Shown here: one piece after another, positions 60,261-64,000 of the stretch
How the letters are laid out: every line of letters starts with the position of its first letter
How positions within the stretch are numbered: position 1 is the first letter of the stretch
Source: Candidatus Onthocola gallistercoris
GTDB taxonomy: Bacteria > Bacillota > Clostridia > Lachnospirales > Lachnospiraceae
Direction: 5' to 3'
NCBI GenBank assembly: GCA_018715345.1
Contig: DVLT01000004.1
Location: 1-64,000 of the forward strand
Length of the DNA stretch: 64,000 nt
The notes under the pieces: model-generated
What the model was told of the DNA's origin: nothing
Databases searched by the model: none
The model's input: the letters and a program-made list of their open reading frames with translations, nothing else
Made by a program: the position numbers and the translations under genes

Positions 60261-60736
60261 ACACAAAAAAACCTGCCGTCAATCATGTGGGAACATCCTT
60301 GATACTGGTCGTTCTGATCATCCTGGCTCTGGTCACTTTTGCTGTGCTATCCCTTGTCCAGACAAATCGGGACAGACTGTACAGCGATCAGATCCGTTCT
60401 GTCAGCACGGCCTATCATGAAGCTTGCCATACTGCCGAAAATATATTGGCAGATATCGATACGGTACTGCTGCAAAACTGGAGTGAAAATACAGAGGAAT
60501 GGTACGATGATGTGGCGTCTGTGCTCGCCGAAAACGAAGATCTGTCTTTGGATTTTTCATCGGACCCGCCTTTAGTCCGCTATCAAGTGGCTTTTGGAGA
60601 TGAGCGTGCATTAGATGTGGTTTTGGAGATCACACCCCCTTCCGATACGGATGATCCATTTTACCGTATCATACGCTGGGAAGAAATATCGACCCATTCA
60701 TGGCAAGGGGACAATTCATTAAATTTAATGCAATAG
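60257..60736 (+). CDS. Single-pass PilX-like protein
   Basis: A 159-aa protein with a membrane helix beginning at GTSLILVVLIILALVTFAV (about 12-30) and an external domain containing AYHEACHTAENILADID. This pattern is common in small proteins of clostridial pilus loci. GT at the helix start could mimic a prepilin site, but there is no Glu at the fifth position. It overlaps the previous gene by four bases (ATGA). Function is not known beyond its association with the cluster. Confidence 0.7.
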   Translation: MNTKKPAVNHVGTSLILVVLIILALVTFAVLSLVQTNRDRLYSDQIRSVSTAYHEACHTAENILADIDTVLLQNWSENTEEWYDDVASVLAENEDLSLDFSSDPPLVRYQVAFGDERALDVVLEITPPSDTDDPFYRIIRWEEISTHSWQGDNSLNLMQ

Positions 60737-60751
60737 GAGGTTGGACCATTT

Positions 60752-61810
60752 ATGAATATCATTGAATTATTGACGAAAGCAGCGCAGGATAAAGCCTCCG
60801 ACGTATTCCTCATCGCCGGGCTTCCGCTTACCTGTCGTATCGGCGGCATTCTCCGGCGGGAGAATGAGACAAAACTTTTACCGGATGATACCCGTGATCT
60901 GATCCGCCAGATCTATAAACTGGCCGGAGGACGATCCATGGATACCTTGGAACAATATGGGGATGATGATTTTTCCTTTGCCATCAACGGGGTATCCCGT
61001 TTTCGTGTCAACACCTATCGTCAGAGGGGGTCTTTGGCTGCTGTTATCCGTATCATCCAATTTCAGCTTCCAGACCCGGCTACTTTGGGTATTCCAGACA
61101 GTATCATCGAGCTGGGGCAGCTTAACAAGGGGCTTGTCCTTGTCACCGGACCGGCCGGCAGCGGCAAATCCACAACTTTAGCCTGTATCGTCAACGCCAT
61201 CAACTCTTCATGCAAAAAACATATCATCACCTTGGAAGATCCGTTGGAATACCTGCACCCCCATAAACAGTCTATTGTCAGCCAGAGGGAAATACACATC
61301 GATACCGGCAGTTATGCCAACGCTTTACGGGCTTCTCTGCGGCAAAGTCCGGATGTGATCCTTTTGGGCGAAATGCGGGATCAGGAGACCACTACAGTGG
61401 CCATGACTGCGGCGGAAACCGGTCATCTGATCTTTTCCACCTTACACACCATCGGCGCTGCCAACACCATTGACCGTATCATTGATGTTTTTCCGCCTAA
61501 TCAGCAGCGGCAGATCACCGTTCAGCTTTCCATGACGCTCCAGGCTGTCATATCCCAGCAACTCGTTCCGGATACAACAGGCAATCTGATCCCTGCATTT
61601 GAGATCATGACAGTCACACCGGCGATCCGCAATATGATCCGGGAAAATAAAATCCCCCAGATCAGCGGTATCTTATATGGCGCTTCCAGTCGGGATATGA
61701 TCTCAATGGACAGCAGTCTTTTTAATCTCTATCGTTCCGGACGTATATCCAAGGAGACGGCTCTGACATATGCCTCCAATCCGGATATGCTGAGCAAAAA
61801 GCTGTTATAG
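60752..61810 (+). CDS. pilT: PilT-type hexameric ATPase
   Basis: A 352-aa secretion ATPase closest to PilT, the retraction motor. Walker A is GPAGSGKST at residues 133-141, the Asp box follows near ITLEDPLEY, Walker B is VILLGEMRD with Glu207, and the His box is GHLIFSTLHT. AIRNMIRENKIPQI near the C-terminus is the PilT signature, and the short N-terminal domain is PilT- and not PilB-like. It is the only ATPase in the cluster, so it may power both phases or work with a PilB encoded elsewhere. AATAGGAGG precedes the ATG. It is the last gene before a terminator. Confidence 0.9.
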   Translation: MNIIELLTKAAQDKASDVFLIAGLPLTCRIGGILRRENETKLLPDDTRDLIRQIYKLAGGRSMDTLEQYGDDDFSFAINGVSRFRVNTYRQRGSLAAVIRIIQFQLPDPATLGIPDSIIELGQLNKGLVLVTGPAGSGKSTTLACIVNAINSSCKKHIITLEDPLEYLHPHKQSIVSQREIHIDTGSYANALRASLRQSPDVILLGEMRDQETTTVAMTAAETGHLIFSTLHTIGAANTIDRIIDVFPPNQQRQITVQLSMTLQAVISQQLVPDTTGNLIPAFEIMTVTPAIRNMIRENKIPQISGILYGASSRDMISMDSSLFNLYRSGRISKETALTYASNPDMLSKKLL

Positions 61811-61860
61811 ATCACTTTTTTCTGTGTAAATCTTATAATCTACTATCGCTCCGAATAAAA

Positions 61861-61894
61861 TATATGCCGGCTGCAGATCCGCAGCCGGCATATA
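61861..61894. terminator. Bidirectional terminator between pilT and fucO
   Basis: A perfect 14-bp inverted repeat (61861-61874 with 61881-61894). On the minus strand it is followed by a T-rich stretch, so it should stop fucO transcripts; it may also stop the pilus transcript. Confidence 0.7.
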
Positions 61895-61910
61895 TTGATA
61901 AAAACCCTTT

Positions 61911-63059
61911 TTATTTCATGATCTTTCGGAACAGTGTCTTGAAATCTTCCACAGAAGCATCCTTCGGATTGCCCGGCGCGCAAGCGTCTGCAGCGGCAGA
62001 TTCTGCCAAAAACTGAAGATCTTCTTCCTTTACCGCGTCAAGCTTAGACGGGATACCAACATCCTCAGAAAGCTGACGGACCGCATCGATGGCTGCTTTT
62101 CTGTATTCTTCCACACTCATATCGTCCACACCTTTTACACCCATGGCTCTGGCGATCTCACGGTATTTTTCGCCGGTACACTCCTGATTGTATTCCATAA
62201 CGATGGGAAGCATCATGGCGCAGGCCACTCCGTGGGGCGTATCATAAACGGCGCCCAGCGTATGAGCCATGGAATGGGCGATTCCCAATCCCACATTGGA
62301 AAATCCCATGCCGGCGATATACTGTCCAAGAGCCATGCCTTCCCGGCCTTCCTTTGTATTGGCCACAGCGCCCCTTAAAGATCTGGAAATGATCTCAATG
62401 GCTTTCAGATGGAACATATCGGTCATCTCCCATGCTGCTTTTGTGGTATAGCCTTCAATGGCATGGGTCAAAGCATCCATTCCGGTGGATGCAGTCAGCC
62501 CCTTTGGCATGGTGGACATCATATCCGGATCCACGATGGCGATGATCGGCATATCGTGGGGATCCACACAGACAAATTTGCGTTTTCTTTCCACATCTGT
62601 AATGACATAGTTGATGGTTACTTCTGCCGCAGTTCCCGCAGTCGTTGGTACGGCGATGATCGGCACGCATGGTTTCTTTGTGGCTGCCGTTCCCTCCAAG
62701 CTTCTCACGTCCTCAAATTCCGGATTGGCGATGATGATGCCGATGGCTTTTGCCGTATCCATGGATGATCCGCCGCCGATGGCGATGATATAATCCGATT
62801 TTGAATCCTTGAAAGCCTGTACACCATTTTTTACATTTTCGATCGTTGGGTTTGCTTTAATATCCGAATAGATCTCATAGGCAAGGCCTTCTTTTTCCAG
62901 AAGGTCTGTCACCTTTGACGTCACATTGAACTTGATCAGATCCGGGTCTGAACATACAAAAGCTTTTTTGAAATCATGGGCCTTTGCCTCATTGGCGATT
63001 TCGGCGATGGCGCCGGCGCCGTGATAAGATGTTTCATTGAGCATGATTCGATTTGCCAT
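61911..63059 (-). CDS. fucO: Lactaldehyde reductase, iron-containing alcohol dehydrogenase
   Basis: A 382-aa group III iron-dependent alcohol dehydrogenase very similar in sequence to FucO, which reduces L-lactaldehyde to 1,2-propanediol with NADH during fucose or rhamnose fermentation. The NAD motif is IAIGGGSSMDTAKAIG. Metal ligands fall in GMDALTHAIEGY, GLGIAHSMAHTLGA and DTPHGVACAM. The start at 63059 has AAAGGAG nine bases upstream; 30 codons of open frame before it lack such a site. It follows a TetR gene, with a palindrome in the gap. Confidence 0.9.
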   Translation of the reverse strand: MANRIMLNETSYHGAGAIAEIANEAKAHDFKKAFVCSDPDLIKFNVTSKVTDLLEKEGLAYEIYSDIKANPTIENVKNGVQAFKDSKSDYIIAIGGGSSMDTAKAIGIIIANPEFEDVRSLEGTAATKKPCVPIIAVPTTAGTAAEVTINYVITDVERKRKFVCVDPHDMPIIAIVDPDMMSTMPKGLTASTGMDALTHAIEGYTTKAAWEMTDMFHLKAIEIISRSLRGAVANTKEGREGMALGQYIAGMGFSNVGLGIAHSMAHTLGAVYDTPHGVACAMMLPIVMEYNQECTGEKYREIARAMGVKGVDDMSVEEYRKAAIDAVRQLSEDVGIPSKLDAVKEEDLQFLAESAAADACAPGNPKDASVEDFKTLFRKIMK

Positions 63060-63125
63060 GATCAATTTCTCCTTTCCGTTTATATATTCTGCTATAAGCT
63101 TAACAATTTTCTCTGAAAAAAGAAA

Positions 63126-63149
63126 GTGACAAAACATCCGATCTGTCAC
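63126..63149. promoter_or_regulatory. Candidate TetR operator upstream of fucO
   Basis: A 24-bp imperfect palindrome with perfect outer arms, GTGACA and TGTCAC, around 12 bases. It lies between the TetR stop at 63175 and the fucO start at 63059, a suitable place for repression of fucO. Confidence 0.45.
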
Positions 63150-63174
63150 GCTTTTATTGATTTTTCGCTATTTT

Positions 63175-63771
63175 TTAACGTAACAGTCCCATCTGATCAG
63201 CCAATTTAAAAAGGGGGACCGGAAGCGCTTTGACCAACGCCTGGGCCAGATATTCCGGAGATTCTTTCATGCCGCAAAGCACCCATTTCACAGTCATATC
63301 CACGGATCCTCTACAATAAAATTCCAGCAGAAACGCCATTTCTTTGCTTAAACTGCGTCCGCTCTTCTCTTCCAGAAGATGTATGTAAAATTGAAATATC
63401 AGTTCAAAGTCATGCTCTTTAAGAGAATTTCTGTCATCCGAGCGAAAACCTGCAGCAAAAAATGCCCTCTCTTGCCGGATGTATCCAAACTTCCGTTCCA
63501 ATCCTTCGTTGATCGTTTTCCCCTGTCCCATATGTTCAAAAGAACGATGGAGAAGTTTATCAAAATACCAGTTGACCAGATCGTATTTATCCTGGAAATT
63601 CCGATAAAAGGTCTGGCGGGTCACGCCGCACTGTTCCACGATATTTTTTACTGTGATATCATCCACAGACTTTTTCTGCATACAGATCTTCATGGCTTGA
63701 GCCAGCCGGTATCGGGTACTTTCATTCCGGACAGCGGCCCTTCTGCCCGACGCATCATCATATAAAGCCAT
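63175..63771 (-). CDS. TetR-family transcriptional regulator
   Basis: A 198-aa regulator with an N-terminal helix-turn-helix of the TetR type (VDDITVKNIVEQCGVTRQTFYRNF, split as residues about 30-53). The C-terminal ligand domain is of the type seen in DhaS-like regulators. The start at 63771 has AAGGAGG six bases upstream; ten further in-frame codons upstream have no such site. It lies directly upstream of fucO and probably regulates it, with an aldehyde, diol or sugar-derived inducer possible; none is shown by the sequence. Confidence 0.85.
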   Translation of the reverse strand: MALYDDASGRRAAVRNESTRYRLAQAMKICMQKKSVDDITVKNIVEQCGVTRQTFYRNFQDKYDLVNWYFDKLLHRSFEHMGQGKTINEGLERKFGYIRQERAFFAAGFRSDDRNSLKEHDFELIFQFYIHLLEEKSGRSLSKEMAFLLEFYCRGSVDMTVKWVLCGMKESPEYLAQALVKALPVPLFKLADQMGLLR

Positions 63772-63840
63772 AAAAAACCTCCTTCGTTTTTCTGTCTCCA
63801 TTATAAATGAAAAATCCAGAAAAAACTACGGAGGTTTTTT
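63772..63840 (-). other. Inverted repeat masking the TetR ribosome site in read-through RNA
   Basis: AAAAAACCTCC (63772-63782) and its exact complement (63830-63840) flank the region upstream of the TetR gene. The right arm follows the stop of the upstream gene; the left arm is the TetR ribosome site. A TATAAT at 63800-63805 between them would produce RNA lacking the right arm. Confidence 0.45.
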
Positions 63841-64000
63841 TTAAGGTTCTTTTGCTTTCGGATAAATCCGGCTCATCACCGAATCATCATAGTATTCATC
63901 CATCAGTACTTCCCACTGGGCGGCGGCTTCCTTTCCCTTTGCACGGCTGTCGTAACGTATCAGCGCCATCGAAGATACAAGCATATTGGCCGCCATAAAA
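63841..64000 (-). CDS. 3' end of an unrecognised protein
   Basis: The gene enters from the right edge on the minus strand; only the last 52 codons are visible, ending at TAA 63841-63843. The C-terminus is hydrophilic (RAKGKEAAAQWEVLMDEYYDD, residues shown are near the middle of the visible part) and ends KAKEP. I do not recognise it. It lies 70 bases upstream of the TetR gene, so the two might be co-transcribed. Confidence 0.5.
   Translation of the reverse strand, partial: FMAANMLVSSMALIRYDSRAKGKEAAAQWEVLMDEYYDDSVMSRIYPKAKEP

Noticed and set aside
57882-61810. The pilus-like cluster as a natural competence (com) operon
   Set aside because: The ATPase carries the PilT signature AIRNMIRE rather than ComGA/PilB features, there is no ComGC-like major pilin with a normal cleavage site, and no comE genes are present.
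61911-63149. A 412-aa form of the FucO protein with 30 extra N-terminal residues
   Set aside because: The extension has no ribosome site and overlaps the candidate operator, whereas the start at 63059 has AAAGGAG and matches the normal FucO N-terminus.

Overview
The window looks like chromosomal DNA from a Gram-positive anaerobe of the class Clostridia, most likely a Lachnospiraceae-type gut bacterium. The evidence is a six-subunit Rnf complex with an ApbE flavin transferase, a Gram-positive PolC, the rimP-nusA-ylxR-ylxQ-infB order, a K+-dependent membrane pyrophosphatase, an iron-sulfur-type serine dehydratase encoded as two genes, and very large SpaA/SdrD-type surface proteins. No rRNA, tRNA, phage, IS element or CRISPR array was found.

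Layout. 1-7 kb (minus): the end of a zinc-ribbon/TPR membrane protein, then rnfCDGEAB preceded by apbE. 7-9 kb (minus): maf coupled to an unrecognised 430-aa protein. 9.1-12 kb: a putative DNA repair pair (radical SAM protein plus TIGR03915-type partner) behind a promoter whose spacer contains a LexA-type box, divergent from a HAD phosphatase. 12-20.2 kb (minus): rimP-nusA-ylxR-ylxQ-infB-rbfA-nrnA-truB-ribF. 20.4-32 kb (minus): a lipid kinase, then polC, ispG, rseP, dxr, cdsA, uppS, frr and pyrH, covering DNA replication, MEP isoprenoids, undecaprenyl and phospholipid precursors and ribosome recycling. 32-36 kb (plus): hppA and sdaAB-sdaAA. 36-40 kb (minus): trxB, a small cysteine-rich protein, mgtE behind an M-box Mg2+ riboswitch, a terminator and a possible leader peptide, and a DegV protein.

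40-62 kb is an accessory cell-surface region and the most interesting part. Two minus-strand genes encode secreted, membrane-anchored surface proteins: 697 aa with MucBP-like repeats, and 4203 aa with about 20 SpaA-like and 5 SdrD-B-like domains. Divergent from the giant gene, a plus-strand cluster encodes a SARP/BTAD regulator, a transglutaminase-like lipoprotein, a PilC/GspF membrane protein, four small pilin-like or single-pass proteins and a PilT-type ATPase. Both surface-protein promoters carry the same arrangement, TGTGA-N6-TGTGA then 11 bases then a -10 hexamer. An 11-bp direct-repeat period next to the -10 is what SARP activators are known to recognise, so I infer that the regulator controls the two surface proteins and possibly its own cluster.

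62-64 kb (minus): a FucO-type lactaldehyde reductase and a TetR-family regulator with a candidate operator between them, then the 3' end of an unrecognised gene.

All assignments come from reading sequence and translated motifs; no database search was run.
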